A stretch of 64,000 nt of DNA from Nocardia sp. BMG51109 (GTDB lineage Bacteria > Actinomycetota > Actinomycetes > Mycobacteriales > Mycobacteriaceae): NCBI RefSeq assembly GCF_000526215.1, contig NZ_JAFQ01000004.1:8184001-8248000 (forward strand), written 5' to 3'. The translations under genes were made by a program, and so were the position numbers. The first letter of the stretch is position 1. Each line of letters starts with the position of its first letter. This document shows, in pieces, positions 35,997 through 44,166 of this stretch. The notes below the pieces were generated by a model. That model did not search any database, was not told where the DNA came from, and saw nothing but the letters and a program-made list of their open reading frames with translations.

Positions 35997-36035
35997 GCTA
36001 CCTCCACCGGCGGCGATGCCGCCGGTGGAGGTAGC
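35997..36035. terminator. Perfect 18-bp inverted repeat (candidate terminator)
   Basis: Bases 35997-36014 are the exact reverse complement of 36018-36035, with a 3-base GAT loop. Such a hairpin is very stable in RNA. It lacks a T-run, as many actinobacterial terminators do, and lies about 107 bp after the secreted-protein stop. Confidence 0.6.
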
Positions 36036-36495
36036 CGTACCAGTTCGGGTGGCAACCTGTAGTTCGCAGCGCAGCACGGGTGCCGAGCGCTGCCGCCGCG
36101 GTGCCTCCTCGGCGGAGCAGCCCGTAGATCCGCGAGGGTCCGGGCGGTGCCGATCCCGCACCTCGGCACCCATCTCGCGCGCGGATGTCACGTACCCGGA
36201 GACCTGGGGCGGATATCTCGGAGGGGCTGTGGGAATAGTCCGGTCGCGGCGTCCGCTATAGTGGGTGCAAGATCGGCGGCTCGCCCGTGTGCTGTCGCCG
36301 ATAATGGATGTGACCCAGGTCGCGTCCGGCGTCGTAGATCGCACTCCGCGCGACTGAGTCTCCGCTGCGTAGCAACGCTTTCCTTACGGCGATCGATATT
36401 GCCCACCGGCAATCTCGCCATTCGTGCCCCTGGCGCGGACCAGATGTCCGCGGTCGGCCGGGCACCCTCCATGCTCGAAAGGCACTGCCCCACTG
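36036..36495 (+). promoter_or_regulatory. Long leader/promoter region of the DEAD-box helicase gene
   Basis: There is no gene in these 460 bp. TATAGT at 36257-36262 resembles a -10 element and would give a leader of about 230 nt before ATG 36496. Long structured leaders are common in cold-inducible helicase genes; here that is inference. The frame is open upstream of 36496 to 36424, but no better start is seen. Confidence 0.3.
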
Positions 36496-38112
36496 ATGAA
36501 CACCACTGCACCGTCGTTCGCCGCGCTCGGCGTTCGCGCACCGCTCGCCCGCGCGCTGGAGCGCGCCGGGATCACCGCGCCGTTCCCGATCCAGACCGAT
36601 ACCCTGCCCGATGCGCTGGCCGGGCGGGACGTGCTCGGCCGCGGCCGGACCGGCAGCGGCAAGACCCTGGCCTTCGCGATCCCCATGATCGACCGGCTCG
36701 GCGGCGAGCTCGCCGGGCGGGCGGCGCCGAACCGCCCGGTCGGACTGGTCCTGGCGCCCACCCGGGAGCTGGCCACCCAGATCGCGGTGGCGATGACGCC
36801 CCTGGCCGCGGCGTACCGGATGACGGTCACCACCGTGTTCGGCGGCGTCTCGCAACACCGTCAGGTGCAGGCACTGCGCCGCGGCGCCGATATCGTCGTG
36901 GCCTGCCCCGGCCGGCTCGAGGATCTGATGCGGCAGGGGCTGATCGCCCTCGATGCCGTCGAGATCACCGTCATCGACGAGGCCGACCACATGGCCGATC
37001 TCGGATTCCTGCCCGGCGTCACCCGCATCCTGGAGGCCACGCCGGCCGACGGCCAGCGGTTGCTGTTCTCGGCCACCCTGGACAACGGGGTGAACCGGCT
37101 GGTGCGGCGTTTCCTGCCGCAAGCGGTCCGGCACTCGGTCGACCAGGCCACCTCGCCGGTCCCGGCGATGACCCACCACGTGTTCGAGGTATCGGACGCC
37201 GCGGCGAAGCGGGTTCTGCTGCAGCGGCTCGCCTCCGGCACCGGACGGCGAATCCTGTTCACCCGCACCAAACATCAGGCCCGTAGGCTGGCGCGGCAGC
37301 TGACCGCCGACGGCATCCCGGCGGTGGATCTGCACGGCAACCTGGCGCAGGGCGCCCGCGACCGCAATCTGGCGGCCTTCGCGGCCGGCACCGCCGCCGT
37401 GCTCGTCGCCACCGACGTCGCCGCGCGCGGCGTCCACGTCGACGACGTCGAACTCGTCGTGCACGTGGATCCGCCGGCCGAGCACAAGGCATACCTGCAT
37501 CGTTCGGGCCGCACCGCGCGGGCGGGCAGCGCGGGCGACGTCGTCACCGTCATCCTGCCCGCCGAACGCCGAGACGTCGCGGCCCTGCTGCGCAAGGCCG
37601 ACATCGACGCCACCCCGCAGCGCGTATCGGCCGATTCGCCCGCGGTGACCGGGCTCGTCGGCACCGTTGCCCCGCTGCGGCACATCGAGAACAAGCCCGA
37701 ACCGGCCGGCGAGGGCAAGCCCAGGAACGCCGGCACGCCGAGGGGCAACCGCAAACAGGCGGGCGACCAGGCCCGCCGCGGCGGGCCGAAGGGACGCGCG
37801 CGCGGCCCCCGGACCGCGCGGGCGGGCGGTGGCTCGCCTCGGGCGACCGGCAGCGCGGCCCATGCGGGCGGCAACTCGGCCAGGGCGACGGGCGGCGCGG
37901 GCCGTGCGGGCGGTGGCTCGGCTCGGGCGACCGGCGGCGCGACCCACACAGCGGGTCGCTCGGCGGCGGGCTCCGCCACGCAGACCAAGAACGATCGGTC
38001 CGCGAACCGCGGCAAGACGCATGGCGCCGGCCGTGCCGCGGCGCCGGCGGGCAGCACCGGCGGCATCGCCGGATTCTCCCGGGCCGGCGGCGGGCGCGGC
38101 CGCCGCCGCTGA
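36496..38112 (+). CDS. DEAD-box RNA helicase
   Basis: The 538-residue ATP-dependent RNA helicase has a Q motif (FAALGVRAPLARALERAGI then PFPIQ), Walker A GRGRTGSGKT, motif Ia PTRELATQ, DEAD in VIDEADHM, SAT in FSATLDN and motifs V/VI in ATDVAARGVHV and HRSGRTAR. After about residue 420 a basic Arg/Gly/Ala-rich tail follows with three 14-residue repeats, which probably binds RNA. It belongs to the RhlE/CsdA type active in RNA remodelling. Confidence 0.92.
   Translation: MNTTAPSFAALGVRAPLARALERAGITAPFPIQTDTLPDALAGRDVLGRGRTGSGKTLAFAIPMIDRLGGELAGRAAPNRPVGLVLAPTRELATQIAVAMTPLAAAYRMTVTTVFGGVSQHRQVQALRRGADIVVACPGRLEDLMRQGLIALDAVEITVIDEADHMADLGFLPGVTRILEATPADGQRLLFSATLDNGVNRLVRRFLPQAVRHSVDQATSPVPAMTHHVFEVSDAAAKRVLLQRLASGTGRRILFTRTKHQARRLARQLTADGIPAVDLHGNLAQGARDRNLAAFAAGTAAVLVATDVAARGVHVDDVELVVHVDPPAEHKAYLHRSGRTARAGSAGDVVTVILPAERRDVAALLRKADIDATPQRVSADSPAVTGLVGTVAPLRHIENKPEPAGEGKPRNAGTPRGNRKQAGDQARRGGPKGRARGPRTARAGGGSPRATGSAAHAGGNSARATGGAGRAGGGSARATGGATHTAGRSAAGSATQTKNDRSANRGKTHGAGRAAAPAGSTGGIAGFSRAGGGRGRRR
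37822..37947 (+). repeat. Three 42-bp imperfect repeats in the helicase tail
   Basis: Three consecutive 42-bp units encode AGGGSPRATGSAAH, AGGNSARATGGAGR and AGGGSARATGGATH. They keep the frame and build the disordered basic tail. Confidence 0.8.
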
Positions 38113-38136
38113 ACGCCGACCGCAACGCCCCTCCCC

Positions 38137-38643
38137 CTACCCTGCGCCGGGCGGAACGGGATGTTCGATCTGCTCGCGCAGGATGTCGCCGTGACCGGCG
38201 TGGCGCGCGAGATCCTCGATGACGAACAGATAGATGAATCGCAGGCTGACCTCGCCGAGGCGCGAGTGCGTGCGGATCTCGTCGAGGTCGAATTCGGCGG
38301 CGATCGCGCGGGCACGTTCACAGACGCGCTCGAACTCGGCGATCACGTCGGCCACGGTCTCGTCGTCGCCGACGACGAAACTGGCGTCGCCCGACGTCGT
38401 TCCGCCGTCGCAGTCGCTCTCGGGCAGGCCCGCCAGGATGTGCTGGAACCAGATCCGCTGGGAAACCGCGGCATGCTTCAGCAATCCGATCGGTGTGGTC
38501 ACCGACGCGACGAGGCGGCGGCGGGCGTCCGCTTCGGACAGCCCGCGCACCGTGTTCACCAGTTCGGCCCGGTTGCGGTCGAGCATGCTCTCGAGCAACC
38601 GGCGTTCGTCGCCGATGGTGGCTCGGGGTAGCGACCAGGTCAA
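38137..38643 (-). CDS. DinB/DUF664 family protein (second paralogue)
   Basis: The 168-residue paralogue of 33352-33855 has the same landmarks: LLESMLDRNR, LLKHAAVSQRIWFQ and ARHAGHGDILREQIEH. The frame stays open to 38772, but that extension does not look coding. TTG 38643 gives a length equal to the paralogue and is preferred. The function is probably that of a metal-dependent small-molecule transferase or isomerase; the substrate is unknown. It converges on the helicase gene with a 24-bp gap. Confidence 0.8.
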   Translation of the reverse strand: MTWSLPRATIGDERRLLESMLDRNRAELVNTVRGLSEADARRRLVASVTTPIGLLKHAAVSQRIWFQHILAGLPESDCDGGTTSGDASFVVGDDETVADVIAEFERVCERARAIAAEFDLDEIRTHSRLGEVSLRFIYLFVIEDLARHAGHGDILREQIEHPVPPGAG

Positions 38644-38852
38644 CGTCGTCTCGATTCTGTCGGTGCGGGTGGGAACCGCTTGTCCTATTCGTGCCGCGGC
38701 ACAGCACAGTTTCCTATTGCTTACCGGCGCACAACCGGCAATCGATATCGTCTGTGCCGGGACCCGGTTCACGACACGTCGGGCACGGGTGCGAGAACCG
38801 GTGCCGACTGTATGAGAATCGCATCCGGTATCCGGCTAGGGCGAAGGAAAGT

Positions 38853-39956
38853 ATGGTACGGCTGACCAGGGCTGAGCAGCAGGAACTCACTCGGCGCAAG
38901 GTGGTGGACGCGGCGCGGGCCGAGTTCGCCGAGTACGGCTACCGCGGCGCGACGGTGGACGGGATCGCGGAGCGCGCCGAGTTGACGCGCGGGGCCGTGT
39001 ACTCGAACTTTCCGGGTAAGCGCGCGCTGTATCTGGCGGTGCTCGCCGACGGTGCGGCGCAGGCGCCGCCGCCCTCCCCGCGGCCGCCGGGCGGGACACC
39101 GAGATCCGCACTGGCGGCATTCGCCGGCACCTGGATCGAACAGATACCGCGGTCGAGCGGCTACGTGTACGACGCCTCGGAACAGCTGAACTCGCCGATG
39201 CTGGGCGTCGACCTGCTGCCGGAGATCCAGGGCGACGCCCGGCTGCGCCATTCGTTCGGGCAGCTCATCCAGCTCGACGCCATCCTGCTCGGACTCGCGC
39301 TGGGCGGCCTCGACACCAAGCGGAAGGCACCGCCGCAGCGGTTCATCCACACGGCCGAGGCGTTGCTCACCGTGCTGTACGGGGCGACCCAATTATCCTT
39401 CGCCGCACCGGATTTCATCGACCCCGACCGGGTCATCGAGCTGTGCGAACAGATCGCGACGCTGCGTCCGGGGCCGGACGCACCGCGGCCCGCTCCGAAG
39501 GCGCGACGCACCCGCCGCATCGATCGGCCCTGGTCTCCCCCGGCCTGTTTCGATGCCGTGCGCGCGGAAAGGGTGGTGCCGCACGGGGATCGCCTCGTCG
39601 TGGTGGTCGGTATGCACCGGATCACGACGATCCAGGACGTGCTGTCCGCGGCCCCCCACCCGCACCCGCTCACCGTCGCGCTGGTGACCGGCGACGACAC
39701 CGGTGAACTGGTCCCGCTGGCCCGGCTGGCGCTGGCCGACGTCGGCCGCTCGCTGCGGCACGGCTTCCCGGCGTCCGCGCTTCCCGACCTGCAACTCGTG
39801 GTCGACGAGGCGGGCGCGGTCGCCACGGCCTGCGGCATCGAGGCGTTCGACGACGAGACGGAGACGGCCGTCGTCGTGCGGGACGAGCGCCTGGTGCTGC
39901 GCGCGGACGGCCGCGGCGCCTGCCATGCCGTCACCGGCTGGCTGAACTCTACCTAG
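38853..39956 (+). CDS. TetR-family regulator with extra C-terminal domain
   Basis: The 367 residues begin with a strong TetR HTH (RAEFAEYGYRGATVDGIAER then GAVYSNFPGKRALY). After the usual ligand domain (to about 215) comes an additional region of about 140 residues with alternating strands and helices: RLVVVVGMHRITT, LTVALVTGDDTGELVPLARL, LQLVVDEAGAVATACGI. It resembles a thioredoxin/peroxiredoxin-like fold without a CxxC. ATG 38853 has AAGGA upstream. A paralogue lies at 45751-46920. Confidence 0.85.
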   Translation: MVRLTRAEQQELTRRKVVDAARAEFAEYGYRGATVDGIAERAELTRGAVYSNFPGKRALYLAVLADGAAQAPPPSPRPPGGTPRSALAAFAGTWIEQIPRSSGYVYDASEQLNSPMLGVDLLPEIQGDARLRHSFGQLIQLDAILLGLALGGLDTKRKAPPQRFIHTAEALLTVLYGATQLSFAAPDFIDPDRVIELCEQIATLRPGPDAPRPAPKARRTRRIDRPWSPPACFDAVRAERVVPHGDRLVVVVGMHRITTIQDVLSAAPHPHPLTVALVTGDDTGELVPLARLALADVGRSLRHGFPASALPDLQLVVDEAGAVATACGIEAFDDETETAVVVRDERLVLRADGRGACHAVTGWLNST

Positions 39957-40325
39957 ACCGGCTCCGCCCAGGCTGGACCGGCTCCGCCCAGGGCGCCGCC
40001 CGATCCCGGGCGGCCCGCGGCGTCGTAGGCGAGGCCCGGTCGGCCGCCGTCCCTCCATACCTGGGATGCGCCGTTGGAACTGGACCCGACGAGTGCGTGG
40101 CCGTCCGGGCCGAATGCGATGTCCGACAGCCCTTCCCACTCGTCGTCGGCCCCACATTCGTGCGGCAGCACGGTAGCTACCTGCCGATCGGCGGTTTTCC
40201 CAGCGGGACGAAAGGACAGCGCCCCCGGCCCGAGAGAAAGGACCAATTTTCGGGTTGGGGGATCGTGTACGGTAGTTGCCGCCTCCGGATATCCCACAGT
40301 TGTACGGCCGAGTCGTAGACCTCGG
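39957..40325 (-). pseudogene. Decayed WD40-repeat protein fragment
   Basis: Two minus-strand frames together show WD40 features. One has DSAVQLWDIRRRQ (about 40280-40320). After a frameshift near 40230, another has LSDIAFGPDGHALVGSSSNG then ASQVW. Both match the repeat signature (F.PDG..L..G...G....W). There is no start and no full propeller. It looks like the tail of a beta-propeller gene broken by frameshift. Confidence 0.5.
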
Positions 40326-40574
40326 TCGTATCCGGCACACGATCCCGTCCGGAAAGTCGCGACCCGTGACCGGATTTCGTCCATGTCGCACGAGCCACGT
40401 AGCACGGCGCCGCACCGGAGACCGCGGACCGGCCAAACCCCTTGGGGCGGTGGGGCCGTCCCTCTTGGGCACCACTGCGCTCGCCACATTGCCCGCCATG
40501 CTTTTGCCGATCGCCCCCGCCGACGGACCTAGCCTTGCGGGACAGATCGCGCATCAACCGTCGGGAGGCCCCTG

Positions 40575-41924
40575 GTGAAAGACCTGCTCGAGATCGTCCT
40601 CGCCGAAAGCCGGACCGAGGACGATGTCGCCAACGCCCCACTGCCCCAGAGCTTTCGAGCGGTGACCCTGCACCGCGACGAGGTCGACATGTTCGCGGGA
40701 ACCGCTCCCGCCGATCGGGACCCGCGCAAGTCGATCCACATCGACGACGTCCCGGTGCCCGCGCTCGGGCCCGGCGAGGCTCTCGTCGCGGTGCTGGCCA
40801 GTTCGGTGAACTACAACACGGTCTGGAGCGCGCTGTTCGAACCGGTCCCCACCTTCGCGTTCCTCGAACGCAACGGCCGCGCCTCCGAAGCCGCGGCGCG
40901 CCACGATCTTCCGTACCACATCATCGGCTCCGACCTGGCCGGCGTGGTGCTGCGCACCGGGCCCGGCGTCACCAAGTGGCGGCCGGGCGACGAGGTGGTC
41001 GCGCACTGCCTGCACGTGGAGCTGGAGGAGGCCGACGGGCACAACGACACGATGCTCGATCCGGCGCAACGCATCTGGGGTTACGAGACGAACTTCGGCG
41101 GCCTCGCGGAGCTGTCGCTGGTGCGATCCAATCAGCTGATGCCCAAGCCGCGCCATCTCACCTGGGAGGAGGCGGCCGCGCCCGGCCTGGTCAACTCGAC
41201 CGCCTACCGGCAGCTGGTGTCGCGCAACGGCGCCGATATGAAACAGGGTGACAACGTGCTGATCTGGGGCGCCGGCGGCGGCCTGGGTTCCTATGCGACC
41301 CAGCTGGCGCTCGCGGGCGGCGCGTTCCCGATCTGCGTGGTGTCGTCGGCCGAGAAGGCGCGGACCTGCCGCGCGATGGGCGCCGAGGCCGTCATCGACC
41401 GCTCCGCCGAGGACTACCGGTTCTGGTCCTCCGGCGAGCCCGACGTTCGCGAATACCGCCGCTTCGGGCGCCGGATCCGCGAGCTGACCGGCGGCGAGGA
41501 CGTCGACATCGTCGTCGAGCATCCCGGCCGCGACACCTTCGGCGCCTCGGTGTTCGTCGCTCGCCGCGGCGGCACGATCGTGACGTGCGCGTCCACCAGC
41601 GGCTACGTCCACCAGTACGACAACCGGTATCTGTGGATGAACCTCAAGCGGATCATCGGCTCGCACTTCGCCAACTATCGCGAGGCGTGGGAGGCGAACC
41701 GGCTCATCGCCAAGGGCGTCGTACATCCGACGGTCTCCCGGAGCTACCCGCTGACCGACACCTCGACCGGGGTCCAGGACGTGCACAACAACGTGCATCA
41801 GGGCAAGGTCGCCGTGCTGTGCCTGGCCCCGCACGAGGGTCTGGGCGTGCGCGACGCGGAGCTGCGAGAGCGGCACCTGCCCGCGATCAACCGCTTCCGC
41901 GCGACCGCCGGCCGGGCGTCATGA
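40575..41924 (+). CDS. ccr: Crotonyl-CoA carboxylase/reductase
   Basis: The 449-residue protein is an NADPH-dependent reductive carboxylase of the MDR superfamily, giving ethylmalonyl-CoA (or other 2-alkylmalonyl-CoA) from enoyl-CoA. Family landmarks are NYNTVW, YHIIGSDLAG, the ETNFGGLAE segment, the nucleotide loop WGAGGGLGSYATQLAL and VEHPGRDTFG, which includes the CO2-site His. GTG 40575 follows GGGAGG. It sits upstream of a PKS whose AT shows an ethylmalonyl-like motif. It could serve that PKS, although Ccr also acts in the ethylmalonyl-CoA pathway. Confidence 0.92.
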   Translation: MKDLLEIVLAESRTEDDVANAPLPQSFRAVTLHRDEVDMFAGTAPADRDPRKSIHIDDVPVPALGPGEALVAVLASSVNYNTVWSALFEPVPTFAFLERNGRASEAAARHDLPYHIIGSDLAGVVLRTGPGVTKWRPGDEVVAHCLHVELEEADGHNDTMLDPAQRIWGYETNFGGLAELSLVRSNQLMPKPRHLTWEEAAAPGLVNSTAYRQLVSRNGADMKQGDNVLIWGAGGGLGSYATQLALAGGAFPICVVSSAEKARTCRAMGAEAVIDRSAEDYRFWSSGEPDVREYRRFGRRIRELTGGEDVDIVVEHPGRDTFGASVFVARRGGTIVTCASTSGYVHQYDNRYLWMNLKRIIGSHFANYREAWEANRLIAKGVVHPTVSRSYPLTDTSTGVQDVHNNVHQGKVAVLCLAPHEGLGVRDAELRERHLPAINRFRATAGRAS

Positions 41925-41935
41925 TCACGACCTGC

Positions 41936-43201
41936 TCACCACCGCCCGTCGAGATCCGCCAGCGCCACCAGCCGTGCCACGTCCCGGCGCAGCAGCCGAT
42001 TGCCGTGTTGCAGCAGCAGTTTCAGCGTACGGTGCGCGTCGGGGTCGTAGCGGAGATCCTCGGGCGATGATTCCGCGGCCTTGGCCAGGGCGAAGGCGGC
42101 ACCGACGTCGTCGTTGCGGCCGGCGAACGCGGCCGCGGTGGCGATGTGATAGCGGGCCCGGCGACCGGCGGGTTGATCGTCGCCGACGTCGGTCTGCGCC
42201 GCGATCTCGATCACGTCGTCGAAGTCGTTGCGGCCCAGCGCGATTTCCATCCTGGTCAGGCCGATCTCGGTGTCACCGAACCCGATTCCGCGCGTGCTGC
42301 GGCAGCCGCCCAGCCGGTCCGCCTCGAACTGCGCGGAGGTCAGCAGGCGGTCGGCCTCGGCCGGATCCGGCGCGCCCGCGGCGGCCTTGGCCGCCACCAG
42401 ATACGCGGCCCCGCACAGCAACCGGTGGTCGGGCGAGCGCTGGTCGGCCTCGGACAGCAGGCCCGCGATGGCCAGGGCCTGCGTGTGACAGGCGCTCAGC
42501 TGCCCCTGGTAGAGCAGCGCGTTCGCCAGATGCCACAGGCTCGCCGCCAGCACGGCCGGCGGATCCTCGCGCCGGACCGTCGCCACCGCTCGATCGGCCA
42601 CCACCCACGCCAGCCCGTGCGCGCCCGTCCCGGTGAGCAGCGACCGGCACAGCTGGTAGGAGCGCACGAGCGAATCCCGCCCCTCGGCACCGTCGGTGCG
42701 CCAGCTCATCCGGCGCGCCGACGTGACCACGTCGGGCAGCCGCTTCGCCAGTTGCGAGAACCGTTGCCGCGAACCGAGCCAGATCTGTTCGCAGCGCGCG
42801 AGATCGGCCATCACCTCCTCGGCCGCCGGATCCTCGCTCTGCCGTCCGGCCGGGCCGTCGGTATTCGGCGGGACGGCCCGGCCGTCGGTCACCGGATGAT
42901 CCAGAATCGCCTGTTGCAGTTCATCGGTCAGGTCGCTGACGCCCACGCTCGGCGGCACCCGACGGACCGGCCGGTCGATCAGATCGCGGAAATCCTCGAT
43001 CTGCAGCACCTCGGCCAGTCGCAGGACGACCTTGATGCTGTCGAGCTCGGCCCGGCCGGACTCGACCAGGCGCAGCCATTCCTCGCTGCGCCCAACCAGA
43101 TTCGCTACCACCTTGCGGGACAGACCGAATTGCATACGGCGCAGCTCCACTCGCTCGCCGACGCTCAATCCTTCGGTTCGGTGGTGTCTTACGGCATGCA
43201 T
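41936..43201 (-). CDS. XRE-like HTH regulator with TPR-like C-terminus
   Basis: The 421 residues start with a degenerate Cro/CI HTH (RMQFGLSRKVVANLVGRSEEWLRLVESG) followed by a long helical, Ala-rich TPR-like domain (for example LAASLWHLANALLYQGQLSA). ATG 43201 follows AAGGAG. It is convergent with ccr and upstream of nothing on its strand, but it lies just after the UbiA-type gene. It may control the locus, although no target site is seen. Confidence 0.78.
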   Translation of the reverse strand: MHAVRHHRTEGLSVGERVELRRMQFGLSRKVVANLVGRSEEWLRLVESGRAELDSIKVVLRLAEVLQIEDFRDLIDRPVRRVPPSVGVSDLTDELQQAILDHPVTDGRAVPPNTDGPAGRQSEDPAAEEVMADLARCEQIWLGSRQRFSQLAKRLPDVVTSARRMSWRTDGAEGRDSLVRSYQLCRSLLTGTGAHGLAWVVADRAVATVRREDPPAVLAASLWHLANALLYQGQLSACHTQALAIAGLLSEADQRSPDHRLLCGAAYLVAAKAAAGAPDPAEADRLLTSAQFEADRLGGCRSTRGIGFGDTEIGLTRMEIALGRNDFDDVIEIAAQTDVGDDQPAGRRARYHIATAAAFAGRNDDVGAAFALAKAAESSPEDLRYDPDAHRTLKLLLQHGNRLLRRDVARLVALADLDGRW

Positions 43202-43232
43202 AGCTCTCCTTCCCCCGCCGAAGCTCTGGCGG

Positions 43233-44141
43233 TCAATGCGCGAGAGCAGGTATCCCACTTGCCAATGTGACGCAGTACCAGAGGGTGTACAGCACATACG
43301 TCGTGTTGTCCGACCTGGAGTTACGCAGGCGGATCACGCGATAGGAAATGATCAGGCAGACGACGGCGCCGACGCCTCCGAGCACTACGGCCGCGACCGG
43401 CGCATGCCGGTAGAGCAGCAGGTACAACAGCACTGGATAGACGACGAAGGCCGTGCCGAATACCGTGCGGGCGGCCCGCTCTCCGAAAACCACGACGGCG
43501 GTGCGCCGACCGATGGCCAGATCCCCGGCGACGTCGCGCAAATCCTGCAGCGACACCAGTAATCCCAGCGGTACGGCGATCGCCAGTATCCACGACCACG
43601 CGGCGGAAGTGAGCGGAGTGACCAGCTGCCATGCGGCCGCCAACTGCGCGACGGTACCCGCGACCATGGCGGCGTTCTTGCCCCACCAGACACGAGCGCC
43701 GCCAAAATGATTGTGCCACAACCACGCCGCAACCCACAGCATGCCCCACTCGATGACCCCTAGCGCGGCGCCCATACCCAGGAACGCCCCACTGACCACG
43801 AGCAGCCGCCACCACGCGCCCCGCGGTGTCACCGCCCCGACGACCAGCGGCCGGTGCGGCTTGTTCAGCCGGTCCTCCTCGATGCCGGTGAGCTGATTCG
43901 ACAGGTTGAACGTGTAGATATAGAGCCAGAAGTAGGCGACGCACAGCAACGCCTCCTCCGGCAGTTCCGCGAGGGGCCGGCCGGACGTGGCCCACGCCGC
44001 ACCCGCGAACGTCGTCGCCGGGACGACCGTGGCGGTCAGGTCGCCCCAGGTGAACGACCAGCACAGGACGAGCTCGCGCCACGCGGCGAAAGCGCCCCTG
44101 CCGACCGCCCGATGTAACGGTGCCGCCGAGGTTGTGGTCAT
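43233..44141 (-). CDS. UbiA-superfamily membrane prenyltransferase or terpene cyclase
   Basis: The 302-residue integral membrane protein has about eight hydrophobic helices. The first Asp-rich region reads NQLTGIEEDRLNKPHRPL and the second SLQDLRDVAGD, both normal for UbiA-fold enzymes that bind a polyprenyl diphosphate. The EEDRLNKPHRP form also resembles UbiA-type terpene cyclases such as those found in fungi. It lies 25 bp downstream of a P450, suggesting a two-step pathway of prenyl transfer or cyclisation followed by oxidation. Confidence 0.82.
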   Translation of the reverse strand: MTTTSAAPLHRAVGRGAFAAWRELVLCWSFTWGDLTATVVPATTFAGAAWATSGRPLAELPEEALLCVAYFWLYIYTFNLSNQLTGIEEDRLNKPHRPLVVGAVTPRGAWWRLLVVSGAFLGMGAALGVIEWGMLWVAAWLWHNHFGGARVWWGKNAAMVAGTVAQLAAAWQLVTPLTSAAWSWILAIAVPLGLLVSLQDLRDVAGDLAIGRRTAVVVFGERAARTVFGTAFVVYPVLLYLLLYRHAPVAAVVLGGVGAVVCLIISYRVIRLRNSRSDNTTYVLYTLWYCVTLASGIPALAH

Positions 44142-44166
44142 GGATGTCCTTCTGCCGAATGTCTTT

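Noticed and set aside
36016..36261. Plus-strand frame after the 18-bp hairpin
   Set aside because: It has no RBS and no coding signature, and it begins inside the hairpin.
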